Positions 1 to 9,298 of a stretch of DNA of 64,000 nucleotides are shown here, one piece after another. The stretch comes from an uncultured Sulfitobacter sp. (lineage in GTDB: Bacteria > Pseudomonadota > Alphaproteobacteria > Rhodobacterales > Rhodobacteraceae). Positions within the stretch are counted from its first letter, which is position 1; every line of letters starts with the position of its first letter. Both the position numbers and the translations under genes were made by a program. The notes under the pieces are model-generated. The model saw nothing but the letters and a program-made list of their open reading frames with translations. It was not told where the DNA came from and made no database searches. The DNA is taken from contig CANMXJ010000005.1 of assembly GCA_947501805.1 (NCBI GenBank), positions 124,001-188,000 on the forward strand, in the 5' to 3' direction.

Positions 1-232
1 TCAGTAACGTATTCAAGTTGTGGCATTGCGCATTTCCAATCACTGACAACCATCGCGAAACTGCACCTTGAACTGTTCAATTGGCCCAAGCGCGCGTCGG
101 GGCGGCGAATTTGACTTTACCGCTTGCGTACAGTTGAGGCCGATTTCCAATAAATGTACCGCCTTTATGAGTATTTGCGATGAACAGGTTTCCGTCACAA
201 ACGCGATGCAATGGCGAATGGTTCCATCGGAC
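1..232. other. No supported gene at the left edge
   Basis: The first 232 bases lie downstream of the DUF2254 gene that ends at 233. The only open frame here (from 68 on the plus strand) runs antisense into that gene and has no recognisable similarity, so I leave it uncalled. I see no RNA gene or clear hairpin. Confidence 0.5.
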
Positions 233-1468
233 CTAGTGATTGGTGATAATGGACAACGCGTCGAGTTCTTTTTCTATGATATCCTTGTCGTTTTCGCGTG
301 CTACTTCGCGCAACGTTTCGAGGAGCTGGATCGCATGTGACCGTGTGAGGTCGTCGGGCTGGATATACTGTCGGCAAAGCGGGAAGGCGTGGCGAAACAG
401 GGCGTCGAAATCCAAAGGGCTGGTTTCAAGTCGCGGCCTATCCGTGGCGGCCAAACCGCCATTATAAACAGACGCAATCGTTAAAGCACCAGCCAAACGG
501 TTCAAGCAATCCATCGCCGTGTAGGGATCATTTATTCCTGAAGACAAAGCTCTCGTGATCATTTCGACAAGCTGTTGCGAAATGAAGGTGGGATTTTGAT
601 ACTCGGTGCGTTCCGGACCTACCGAATAGCATAAATTCAGCTGCGCAATTTCGTCTTTTGATAAGTCTTGGTCGGCCCAGATCGCAAAAATCGGAGATGC
701 GACGGTGACATATTCACCCATTCCCGGGACAATCCGGACAAACCAAGCCTTATCGGCGGCAAGCGTTTCAAGGTCGTCGTAGTCGCAGGTTTGAAGATAG
801 CCCGATATCGGTGTAATCAGTTGGTAGGTGGGCGCGCCATCCGGCCATTTTTGGGTAACATGCGCATTGTCCTCCTGGTCGATCAGTCCACGGATTTCCG
901 CGTCGAGCTGCTTGCTTAATTTCGAAGAAATTCGGCTTACGTTAATGGTTTCCGGTATGTGATGGATAAAATAGACGATCACAAAGATGCAGATCAGGGA
1001 CAGCAATATCGCAATGATGATCGAAAGATGCGGAACAAACGCCGTGCTGCCGGTTGCGTCGTTTTCATGCACGGATCGCAGGATCGCGACGGTGAATACA
1101 AACGTTGAGATCAGGAACCCGAGACTCCACTGATTGCCATGGTCGCGCATGAAATTGTCGATGAGGCGAGGCCCGAAGTTGCCGGATGCGAAGGAAACGG
1201 CCACCAGCGTCATTGAGAACATTACGCCGGTTACGCCAATTATAGATTGCGCCATGACAGAGAGAAGCGCACGCGCTGCCTCTGGCTGAATGTCGATCAA
1301 ATGTGTGACTGACGCGAAAGACAATAGATCAAACCGATGGTCGATCCACTCTGTCATGCTTGCCAGTATCATACTGGTGATGATCAAAAGACTTGGAACA
1401 AACCAGTAGCTGGCTTTGACGTCGCGGAGGATTTTGAACACGCGCGCACGTTTCTTCAATGAACTCAT
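233..1468 (-). CDS. DUF2254 domain membrane protein
   Basis: A predicted inner-membrane protein of 411 residues that fits the DUF2254 family, whose function is unknown. Four hydrophobic segments lie in the first half (about residues 20-40, 66-92, 112-132 and 147-171), followed by a soluble C-terminal half of about 240 residues. The start at 1468 is chosen because that ATG has an AGGA ribosome site 8 bases upstream; a TTG two codons earlier also opens the frame but lies too close to it. The gene stands alone, divergent from the RTX protease. Family assignment rests on overall arrangement and recognisable sequence style; no catalytic motif is visible. Confidence 0.8.
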   Translation of the reverse strand: MSSLKKRARVFKILRDVKASYWFVPSLLIITSMILASMTEWIDHRFDLLSFASVTHLIDIQPEAARALLSVMAQSIIGVTGVMFSMTLVAVSFASGNFGPRLIDNFMRDHGNQWSLGFLISTFVFTVAILRSVHENDATGSTAFVPHLSIIIAILLSLICIFVIVYFIHHIPETINVSRISSKLSKQLDAEIRGLIDQEDNAHVTQKWPDGAPTYQLITPISGYLQTCDYDDLETLAADKAWFVRIVPGMGEYVTVASPIFAIWADQDLSKDEIAQLNLCYSVGPERTEYQNPTFISQQLVEMITRALSSGINDPYTAMDCLNRLAGALTIASVYNGGLAATDRPRLETSPLDFDALFRHAFPLCRQYIQPDDLTRSHAIQLLETLREVARENDKDIIEKELDALSIITNH

Positions 1469-1963
1469 TCCCAATTCCTAAAAATGATGCTCGGGCAAAC
1501 GCGCAGCCGTGTCGAATGGTTCCTTACTTGCCGGAACAAGCGCGCCCGCGCGTGCCAATTCCTAGGCGCTCAGGTCCGCCTGCGACTTGGCCTTTGCCGC
1601 GGAATGCGACACAAGCCATATTTGGATGTTGAGAACGGCTGTTAACTCCGTTTGTTGAGCCGATTTGCGCCTATCCTACCGGCCATTTTCTGCCAGAGAA
1701 AACCGATAAAATCAGGAAAACTTATCCGCCTTATGCCGCCGGTCAGAGCTGCTCCTCGACATCTGCGGAACTCAACCTGCGGTAACTTCACGATAATTTC
1801 CTTGGGCTGAAATCGTCTTTACGCCGGCATCGGCTTTCCGCTTTGTCAACCATTTACAGGGACCAGTTCGGAACCCGCGATTATTGGACTGCCAACAAAA
1901 TCACGACACGTTTCTAACTCATTTTTCCCTTATGCTACGGCCAACAAGCAGGAGATGGAAAAA
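1469..1963. other. Divergent intergenic region
   Basis: A 495-bp gap between two divergent genes. It should carry both promoters and is AT-rich close to the protease start (1910-1950). I see no open frame worth calling, no terminator-type hairpin and no obvious operator. The AGGAG at 1950-1954 is the ribosome site for the protease. Confidence 0.5.
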
Positions 1964-3580
1964 ATGATCACAAGAACTGCAGCAATTGACGCGTTGATGA
2001 ATGACCTTTCAATCTCGTCTTCCTCTGGCCAGGTCTATACAGTTCCGACACCCCTTAATGGCGACAGCGACACCTCGTCGGCTTATGTATTCGACTTCCA
2101 GTATGGAGGTACCTCGCAGCCAGTTGGTATGACCCGACCGTCTTGGCAATATAACGGTTGGACCAATTTTACAGCCGCCGAAAAAGTGCGTTTCGAAGAG
2201 ATGCTCACTTACGTGGAAACAATTTCGAACATTGATTTTCAGCTTGTGTCAGGCGTTGCTGATCCCACGATGCATGTTGGAAAAGTCAGTCTGCCGGGCA
2301 ATACTGCAGGTGTAGGCGGTTACGGTTATGGCGTCTCGATCTCCGGCAACGGCACAGTCACGTTGACGAACTATGATAACTTTGTTGTCTACGACAATGC
2401 TATTTCGCTCGCCTCTGGCCAAGATAGCTTGATTTTGCACGAAATCATGCATGCTCTTTCCGGAAAACACCCCTTTAGCGGATCGCCAAATCTGCCAGCT
2501 GCCTTTGACAGCAATAAATATACCGTCTTGTCCTACATCCCCAATCCCGACAACGGACAAGACAGCGATGGACTTCAGATGTTCGACGTTCTTGCAATTC
2601 AGGACCGGTGGGGCGCAAATTTGAATACTGCAACGGGGAATGACACTTATACTGGCAAGCGGAACACAACAATAGACACAATTTGGGACGCCGGAGGGGT
2701 TGATACGTTTGACGCCTCTGCCAAGACCAGTGATGTCATTTTGAGCCTTGTTGAAGCGACATTTTCAACCTTTGACAGTGTGGATGATGTCGCGATTGCC
2801 TATGATGTTGTCATCGAAAATGCGATTGGCGGCTCTGGCAATGACATGATTACGGGCAACGGCGTGGCAAACAACCTTCAAGGTGGCGCAGGCAATGATG
2901 TGCTTAACGGGGGCGATGGCAATGACGTTCTCAACGCTGGAGAGGATGAAGATTTGCTGTTTGGTGGCTCTGGAAACGATTTGATGTTTGGAGGATCGGG
3001 CTTTGACAAGATCTATGGCGGCTCTGGCGTAGATCGCATCTTTGGCGGCGATGACAACGACATCGCCAATGGTGGCAGCGACAACGACATCATCAACACG
3101 GGCAGCGGAAATGACATCGTTTTTGGCCAGAATGGCAACGACCTGGTGTTTCTTCAGGGGGGCAATGACAAGGCATTTGCAGGTGATGGCAACGACAAGG
3201 TCTTTGGTGGGCTTGGTAACGACACCATCAATCTGGGTGCCGGGAATGACGCGGTGTTCGGCGGCGCTGGCGGGGACGTGATCACCGGGGCAGGCGGCAA
3301 CGATACCCTGTCGGGTGGGGGGGGCGGAGATACCTTCATCTTTGCTGCCAATCAGGGCAACGACAGGATCACCGATCTGACGGACAGCGATATCATCGAC
3401 ATCGCGGCTTTTGGCGTTACGGACGGTGGCACGTCCAATCTGGATTGGCGCGATGCGACCACATCGGTGGTGATCACCGGCGGCGGAAGCGATGTGACAA
3501 TCGCTTGGCAAGGTGGCGGTACTTTGGTGCTGGAGACCGTTGGAATTGCCAGTCTGACAGACAGCGATTTCGCGTTCTAG
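1964..3580 (+). CDS. Serralysin-like RTX metalloprotease
   Basis: Predicted secreted zinc peptidase of the M10/serralysin type, 538 residues. An N-terminal catalytic domain carries HEIMHALSGKH (His159, Glu160, His163, His169), the extended zinc motif of the metzincins. A Met-turn-like stretch follows at TVLSY, with Leu189 where these enzymes have Met; Tyr191 is the usual fourth ligand position. Residues about 290-460 are glycine/aspartate nonapeptide RTX repeats that bind calcium. The last 80 residues are a hydrophobic, aspartate-rich tail typical of type I secretion signals and end in DSDFAF. There is no N-terminal signal peptide, which fits type I export. The start at 1964 is preferred because AGGAG lies 9 bases upstream; the ATG at 1955 abuts it. 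The tail closely resembles that of the RTX protein at 58692-61319. Confidence 0.88.
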   Translation: MITRTAAIDALMNDLSISSSSGQVYTVPTPLNGDSDTSSAYVFDFQYGGTSQPVGMTRPSWQYNGWTNFTAAEKVRFEEMLTYVETISNIDFQLVSGVADPTMHVGKVSLPGNTAGVGGYGYGVSISGNGTVTLTNYDNFVVYDNAISLASGQDSLILHEIMHALSGKHPFSGSPNLPAAFDSNKYTVLSYIPNPDNGQDSDGLQMFDVLAIQDRWGANLNTATGNDTYTGKRNTTIDTIWDAGGVDTFDASAKTSDVILSLVEATFSTFDSVDDVAIAYDVVIENAIGGSGNDMITGNGVANNLQGGAGNDVLNGGDGNDVLNAGEDEDLLFGGSGNDLMFGGSGFDKIYGGSGVDRIFGGDDNDIANGGSDNDIINTGSGNDIVFGQNGNDLVFLQGGNDKAFAGDGNDKVFGGLGNDTINLGAGNDAVFGGAGGDVITGAGGNDTLSGGGGGDTFIFAANQGNDRITDLTDSDIIDIAAFGVTDGGTSNLDWRDATTSVVITGGGSDVTIAWQGGGTLVLETVGIASLTDSDFAF

Positions 3581-4659
3581 ATACTGGGGTTTCCGAATGC
3601 CAACGCGCAATCATGCGCCGACGCGTTTTTGCAACGCCAGCTTGGCAAAACGCAGCAGATCAAAATACGGATTTCTGGACTGCTGCGCAGGCTCGTTTTT
3701 GGTGGAGGTGCACGCGTGAAACAGATTGGGTCAAATATTGCATGGGTTGTGGATCGCAGCCTCAAGCGACTTAAATCACTGGAGCGTGTCAAGGGATTTG
3801 GACAGGTGCCATGCGATGTTTCCATTGGCGGTTCGGTCCTTTCGCTTTGCTGGAATGAAAACCGCTGACGCGCAGTGGGTGCGATACCGATACCTGATTT
3901 CTCGCTTAGCCACCGGTTGCAATAAGGCGTGCCATGTCAAGCTACCAAAGCACCACCGTCGGGAAAACCAGCTTTTTCATGGCAAGTCTATCCCGGGAGT
4001 AACCTTCTTTCAGAAACTACCCTGAGTTTGGCAGCAGCACGTTTTTGAAAACAGGAAAACTCATCGATAGACGAAAATACAGCCACAATTATCTCCTGTT
4101 GCAAATCCTTTGCGCCAACATGACAAAGCCGCGGTTGGCACATGCCACTCCCCCTTCTTCCATTAGGTATTCCCATCCCGTGCCAACAATGATTTCTATA
4201 CTAAAACCAATCTTGGAAACGAGGGGGTTCCCGTGAATGGGGCTGCTCTGGCGGATTTAGTCTAATGGTCAGGAAAGCACCGTCGGGGGTGATGAGGTTT
4301 CCAGATATTTCCATAACCCATTGTGTTTGCAAATATATGGCAACGCGTCACTGGGTGATGCCGTCGTGTTGCACATAGCCGAATGTCGGTTAATGTTTCA
4401 TGGTGTAGATCAAGCGGCGTCTTACCCGATGCGACGAAAGCTAAGAATCTGGTAATAGGCATTAGGTGCATCGCCAGAAACCACGGCGCAATTCCGACAT
4501 TGGGCATCCCGTCGGGATGCTGCACTCGCAGCCCGCATTCCCGACATTCGCAGCAGAAGCGAAGCTCATCTGTACTTGGCGGTCCGCTGTGCAGGATAAA
4601 GCGCGCTTTCACTGCTGCTGCGCCAACAACCGTTTCCACCGACCTGCTTTTGTTGGACG
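3581..4659. other. Non-genic accessory stretch
   Basis: Over 1 kb with several short overlapping frames on both strands, none with a convincing start, domain or relative. It may be the remains of decayed genes. It contains one copy of an imperfect repeat (4228-4281) that also abuts tRNA-Gln at 17097-17149. A 125-residue minus-strand frame (4262-4639) has a cysteine cluster but I cannot assign it. Confidence 0.4.
4228..4281. repeat. Imperfect repeat, copy A
   Basis: About 54 bp matching the segment at 17097-17149. The shared blocks are a left part around GGGGCTGCTCT and an identical right part TGGTCAGGAAAG, with a poorly matching centre. Copy B touches the encoded CCA of tRNA-Gln. The pair may be the scar of an element that used that locus; this is inference. 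Confidence 0.5.
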
Positions 4660-5603
4660 CTACTTCTTTTCGATTGCCGCCAACACGGCATTTGCCATTG
4701 CAATGTCCTGTGCCGCAATTCCGGTCAAATCGGCAATCGTGATCTGAGCACGGTTTGTGCGGCCGGGTTCGGCTCCGCAGAGGATCGAACCCATTTCTCG
4801 AAGATCATCGGGTTTAACCAGATTGTTTTTGACGGCGTGAGACACCTCTCCGTGGTCCAGGCACTGTTTGGTCAATTCGACAACCAATAAGTCAGCACGT
4901 GCGACCACGGCGATATCCAGTTCTTGCTTGCCCGGAGCGTCGGCACCAACGGCTGTGATGTGGGTTCCGGGCCGAATCCAATCGGAGAATAATATGGGCG
5001 ACGTTGATCCGGTTGCTGTTATGATAATATCGACAGCGCGCGTGGCTGCCTCAAGGTCTGACATCGGTCGCACAACAACGGTTGGTGCCATGTCAGCGAC
5101 AAGTGCTGCTATCTTGGCGGCGTCCCGCCCCCAGACCTGAAACGACAAATGGGGCATGAGTGCCAAATGGGCCTCAATCTGGCGGCGCGCTTGGGTTCCC
5201 GTTCCTATAACCAAGGCGGTTTCACTGTCTGGCCGTGCCAGGGCTCGGCTCGCAATGGCCCCCCCAACCCGGTCCGGATATCGGTGAGCACCATTTCATC
5301 ATAAAGCATTGCTAGAACCGCTCCGGTCATGGCCGACAGCACTAACACCAAGCCGTTGCCAGTCGGCAATTCCGTTTTGTTGTTTTGTGGGAAGCCGGTG
5401 GCAATCTTGATTACGAAATTGGTATCGCCTTTCATGTGGCCATATTTAATGTGGCAGTCTGCATCATTCGGAAATGTGATGTGACCGACAGGAGGTAGAT
5501 TGACTTGCCCCTCGCTTGCTGCGCGATACGCCTTTTCTATTGCTTCCGCCGCTGTAGGCAGATCGATAAGCGCTTCGATTTCAGGGCGCGTTAGGGTAAT
5601 CAT
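4660..5603 (-). pseudogene. Ornithine cyclodeaminase/mu-crystallin family, frameshifted
   Basis: Two adjoining minus-strand frames together make one protein of the ornithine cyclodeaminase/mu-crystallin family, NAD(P)-dependent enzymes acting on amino or imino acids. The N-terminal part starts at ATG 5603 (GGAG ribosome site 7 bases before it) and carries DIRTG; the C-terminal part carries the dinucleotide-binding stretch VIGTGTQARRQIEAH. The frames break at a run of seven G (plus-strand C, 5259-5265). Eight G would join them as RTGLGGAIAS, which has the family's length at this point, so one base is missing. This could be a real mutation, phase variation or a base-calling error. It is divergent from the aminotransferase, with 31 bp between starts. 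An EutC-like ectoine role is possible but not shown. Confidence 0.85.
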
Positions 5604-5634
5604 CAAACAACTCCAGAACAGGTGATTGAACCCT

Positions 5635-6771
5635 ATGCCAACACTCCCAGATTTCCGACTGGAAACGCATTTCTCAAAATGGGAATTCAAAGCGCGCTAC
5701 CACATGACAGCTTCGGACGCAGAAGCCATGTCGATGCGTGATTTGCTGGTGATGGCCACGCGCGAGGAACGTGAAGCGTTTGAGGGAATGTGGCTGGGCT
5801 ATACCGAGACTTTCGGCGCGCCTGACCTGCGTGAAGCGATTGCTGGATCCTATGCCAGACAATCTGCATCAGACATTCTGTGTTTCGCCGGCGCAAGCGA
5901 GGGCATTTTTGCGGCCAATCAGGTGATCCTTGATAAAGATAGCCACGCCATTGTGGTCACGCCGAACTATCAGTCCCACGAGACATTGCCTGTGGCGATT
6001 TGCGAGGCAACGGGTGTGCCGCTTGATCCCGATGACAACTGGTCGCTCGATATTGACCGCGTCGCCGCTGCGATCCGTCCCAATACAAGGTTGGTGACGA
6101 TCAACTTTCCGCACAATCCCACAGGTGCAATTTTGCCTTTGGACCGGTATCAGGCGTTGGTTGATCTGTGCCGCAAGCATGGCATCTTCATCCTGCATGA
6201 CGAGATTTTCAACGGTCTTGGTGAAACAGGCGCGCGGCATTTGCCCTTTATCGCGGACATCTATGAACGGGGTTTGTCCTTGAATGTGATGTCCAAATCT
6301 TTTGGTTTGCCGGGTCTGCGGATTGGGTGGATTGCCTGTCCGGACGCCGAGATCATTTCAAGGATGGAGCGGCTAAAGCACTATCTTTCCATCTGCAATT
6401 CTGGCCCATCGGAGCGTTTGACAATGATCGCCTTGCGCAACAAGGACTGTATTCTGGCCCGCAACTGCGCTATCGTTGATCAAAACCTTCCTAAGTGGGA
6501 CGCGTTTTTTGCCCGCCACGCTGATCTGTTCGAGTGGCAAAGGCCGGATGGTTCCTGCATGGCATTCCCTCGTTACAAGGGGCGTGATGGTGTCGATGCT
6601 TTTTGCAAATCGCTGGTGGAGGAAAGCGGTGTCTTGTTCCTGCCCAGCACGATTTATTCGTCAGATTTGGGGCCAACACCAACGGACCGGTTGCGCCTCG
6701 GGTTCGGGCGTCGCAATCTGGACAAGGGGTTGGCGGCACTTGATGCGCATCTTTCGCGGAACAGGGTATGA
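5635..6771 (+). CDS. PLP-dependent class I/II aminotransferase
   Basis: Fold-type I aminotransferase-like enzyme of 378 residues, cytoplasmic and PLP-dependent. Visible marks are NFPHNPTGA (substrate/PLP contact), HDEIF with the Asp that pairs with the pyridine nitrogen, and MSKSFGLPGLRIGW with the Schiff-base Lys221. The start at ATG 5635 has AGGTGA 9 bases upstream; an in-frame TTG at 5626 overlaps that site and is less likely. It is divergently paired with the broken cyclodeaminase-like gene, suggesting a shared amino-acid catabolic or biosynthetic role, but the substrate cannot be read from the sequence. Confidence 0.88.
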   Translation: MPTLPDFRLETHFSKWEFKARYHMTASDAEAMSMRDLLVMATREEREAFEGMWLGYTETFGAPDLREAIAGSYARQSASDILCFAGASEGIFAANQVILDKDSHAIVVTPNYQSHETLPVAICEATGVPLDPDDNWSLDIDRVAAAIRPNTRLVTINFPHNPTGAILPLDRYQALVDLCRKHGIFILHDEIFNGLGETGARHLPFIADIYERGLSLNVMSKSFGLPGLRIGWIACPDAEIISRMERLKHYLSICNSGPSERLTMIALRNKDCILARNCAIVDQNLPKWDAFFARHADLFEWQRPDGSCMAFPRYKGRDGVDAFCKSLVEESGVLFLPSTIYSSDLGPTPTDRLRLGFGRRNLDKGLAALDAHLSRNRV

Positions 6772-6791
6772 TCAGGATGAATGATCTCCTG

Positions 6792-7892
6792 CTATGACGC
6801 GCCGACAAAAAAACCATATTGCTCCGCCAGAACATGACGGGCATCGACGTCCAATTCTTTTGCCGCGTTGAACGCCCAATGTGGGTTGCGCATCATCTCG
6901 CGGCCCAGCAAAATGATGTCGGCTTTGGATGACTTGATCAATCCATCCGCTTGCGCTGCATCCGTGATACCACCCACGGCCATGACCGGAAGACCAGTCT
7001 TTTTGCGGATCACACCAGCCATGCCCGGCTGCTCAGCGGTGCGGTTGCCAATCGCGCCGCGCGCTTCTGGAACCGCGCCGCCGCCGGAACAATCCAAGAT
7101 ATCAACGCCAAGGTCCTTCAGCCAAAGGCCCACTTGCGCCGTGTCCTCCAGCGTGTGTCCCTTGGCGGCGAAATCATCAACCGACAAACGGACCGAGAGA
7201 ACCTTTTCAGACGGCCACACCGCGCGAACCTTTTCAACTGTTTCCAACAGGAACCGCGCACGTGCACGCAGATCACCACCGTATTCATCGTCTCGGGTAT
7301 TCACCAAAGGTGTGAGGAAAGAATGCAGCAAATATCCGTGCGCGCAGTGCACTTCCAACAGATCATACCCGACTTCTAACGCCAACTTAGCGGAGTGGAC
7401 AAACTGACCTTGGATTTCAAGAATTTCGGGCACAGACAGCGCGCGCGGTGCTTTCCAAAGCCGTGTGCCATCGGGGTCAAACGCGTCAGATGTCGGACCA
7501 ACAGTTTCCCATCCATCTGGGTCAACCGCATCAAGATGGCTGCCCCCGTTCAAAGCAGTTGCTGCACTTCCCTTGCGGCCGGAATGTGAGATCTGGGTGC
7601 CTGTCACCGCCCCAAACTGCAGTTGGAATGCGACGATAGGTTTTAACGCGGCGACCTGTGTATCATTCCAAAGGCCAGCGCATACTGTTGATATGCGTCC
7701 CGTCGCAGACACGGCCGTACACTCAGCCATGATGAACCCGACGCCACCCACAGCCCTCGCACCGAGATGCACCATGTGCCAGTCGCTCGCGACGCCATCA
7801 GTCGAGCTGTACTGGCACATCGGCGACATCCCGATACGGTTCTTGAAGGTGACATCGTTGATCTTGAGAGGTGAAAAAAGCGAGGGGGTCAT
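6792..7892 (-). CDS. NADH:flavin oxidoreductase, old yellow enzyme family (YqjM/NamA-like)
   Basis: An FMN-containing ene-reductase-type TIM barrel of 366 residues. It starts LFSPLKINDVTFKNRIGMSP, with the short MCQYSS segment typical of the YqjM branch (Cys and Tyr near the flavin). It has HSGRKGS for the active-site histidine region and HCAHGYLLHSFLTPLVN, a hallmark of the family. Length is normal, with no fused Fe-S domain. Such enzymes reduce activated C=C bonds with NAD(P)H; the physiological substrate is unknown. The gene follows the SDR remnant by 27 bp on the same strand, so the two probably once formed an operon. Confidence 0.9.
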   Translation of the reverse strand: MTPSLFSPLKINDVTFKNRIGMSPMCQYSSTDGVASDWHMVHLGARAVGGVGFIMAECTAVSATGRISTVCAGLWNDTQVAALKPIVAFQLQFGAVTGTQISHSGRKGSAATALNGGSHLDAVDPDGWETVGPTSDAFDPDGTRLWKAPRALSVPEILEIQGQFVHSAKLALEVGYDLLEVHCAHGYLLHSFLTPLVNTRDDEYGGDLRARARFLLETVEKVRAVWPSEKVLSVRLSVDDFAAKGHTLEDTAQVGLWLKDLGVDILDCSGGGAVPEARGAIGNRTAEQPGMAGVIRKKTGLPVMAVGGITDAAQADGLIKSSKADIILLGREMMRNPHWAFNAAKELDVDARHVLAEQYGFFVGAS

Positions 7893-7919
7893 GTTAAATT
7901 CCTTATAGGTTTTCTGGCG

Positions 7920-8195
7920 TCAATCGGAGCGGGTAATGCCGCCGTCCACGCGAATGTTCTGCCCTGTGATGTAAACCCCGTCTTCAGAGGCTAAGAACGC
8001 AGCCTGGCTGGCGATCTCGCCTAGGGAATTGACTTGGCGGCCTATCAGGATCGTCGAGCGGAACTCTTCCTTTTCGGGCAAACTATCGATGAATCCCGGC
8101 AGGACGTTGTTCATGCGGATGCTCTCGGCGACGTATTTGTCCGCGCCCATGCCGAACCCGCCAGCCGTGATCAATGCTACTTTTACATCGGGCAA
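7920..8195 (-). pseudogene. Short-chain dehydrogenase with internal deletion
   Basis: A 91-residue frame that joins the first strand and glycine motif of an SDR (VALITAGGFGMG) directly to the family's C-terminal part (NNVLPGFID through YITGQNIRVDGG). SDRs are about 250 residues, so roughly 150 residues are missing, including the NAG motif and the catalytic YxxxK. The start is a TTG at 8195 with a GGGGAG site 8 bases upstream. The reading frame stayed open across the deletion, so a short product could still be made, but it cannot be a working dehydrogenase. Confidence 0.8.
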
Positions 8196-8459
8196 TATCT
8201 GGTCTCCCCATAAGATTTTTTTTTGGCCGTCACGTTATCTGTTCTAAACATCCGAGCAAGCCGGTTTCAAAGCCGACCCTCGCACTTAACGCAGCAGCGG
8301 TCACAATGGGCTTATTTCGGACTTCAGAAGCAGCGCTGCATCCTGTGATTTATTTCCACGTCAACGTCGGGTTGTCGTTGTGGGAGAGCATGGCGGATCG
8401 GAGGAACTGTCATGTGATCACCAAACCTACCAGCCATTCGCGCGCTTCGCCCTGCCTAA

Positions 8460-9044
8460 AACGAGGGCCGTATCGTCGGGCAAAAGCGTCCCCTCAAGCC
8501 AGAGCATTCTTGGGCAATCCGCGTCCGCCTTGAACTAGCAGAGAACAATCGCGACCTCACACTACTCAACATCGCAATCGACAGCAAACTTCGCGGCTAT
8601 GATCTTCTTCGGACGTTAGTTGTCGATGTGGTGGCTTCAGGTCAAATCAAGGAACGCGCTTCGGTCATGCAAAGAAAGACCCAGAAGCCGTTTCGGTGCC
8701 AGATATCTGAAGGGACGTGGGGCTCAGTTGAGAGGTGGATGGAAGATCCCCTGATGGTTGGGTCTGAATATCTTTGGCCCGGCCGTTTTCATGAACGGCT
8801 TCACACTTCAACACGACAAAACGCACGGATCGTTCGGGACTGGGTGACATTCATTGGCTTGGAGGCAAGCGTATTCGGTACTCATTCGATGCGGCGGACG
8901 AAAGTCCCTCAAATGAACAAGAAGACGGGTAACCTACGCGCTGTTCAGCTTCTGCTGGGCTACACGAAGATGGATAGCACGGTCCGATACATTGGAGTTG
9001 AGCTTGAGGATGAATTGGCAATACCCGAGGCTATCGAAATCTAG
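8460..9044 (+). pseudogene. Tyrosine recombinase/integrase remnant
   Basis: An open frame that follows a TAA at 8457-8459 and reads as a small tyrosine-type site-specific recombinase common in alphaproteobacteria. Landmarks in order: WAIRVRLELAENNRDL, the SKLRGYDL arginine box, a lysine region QRKTQKP, the HSMRR box, and the tail TVRYIGVE with the nucleophilic tyrosine. There is no ATG, GTG or TTG before the first arginine box; the first possible start (GTG 8628) would remove it. The second box reads LLGYTKMD where relatives usually have LLGHTKMD. Both points suggest decay. It lies among other broken genes. Confidence 0.75.
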
Positions 9045-9298
9045 TAATTTCCGGCAATTGGCCACCGCCTTAAGATATTGCAGTGCGGCCCGTCTTTGCA
9101 GTCATTTATGCAGTGCACAGGATTTTGGAGGGCCCAATGCCAATGTGCGGACAACGCTGACATCCAGCGCAACCTCGTGGAGGCCAGTTTAGCGACAATT
9201 GAAGAAATCGGTCAGATGGTCGATTTGTAGCAAGAGCGGCTACAGATAGTGTAATAGTCGTTGAAATCGCAACAGGCAGTTACCGAGCAGAGGTTATC
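9045..9298. other. Upstream region of the GAF-cyclase gene
   Basis: About 250 bp with no supported gene. It holds the presumed promoter of the cyclase, and an AGAGG ribosome site is visible 6 bases before its GTG start. Confidence 0.4.

Noticed and set aside
2765..3610. 281-codon minus-strand frame opposite the protease
   Set aside because: It lies wholly antisense to the RTX repeats, whose repeated sequence keeps the opposite frame open. It has no start signal or domain.
4262..4639. 125-codon minus-strand frame with a cysteine cluster (CCECRECG)
   Set aside because: No ribosome site and no recognisable family; the region looks decayed. Kept only as part of the uncalled gap.
4660..5603. Ectoine-breakdown role (EutC-like) for the cyclodeaminase-like gene, together with ectC
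   Set aside because: The two genes are 29 kb apart, the gene is broken, and no other ectoine catabolic gene is present; only the shared family supports the idea.
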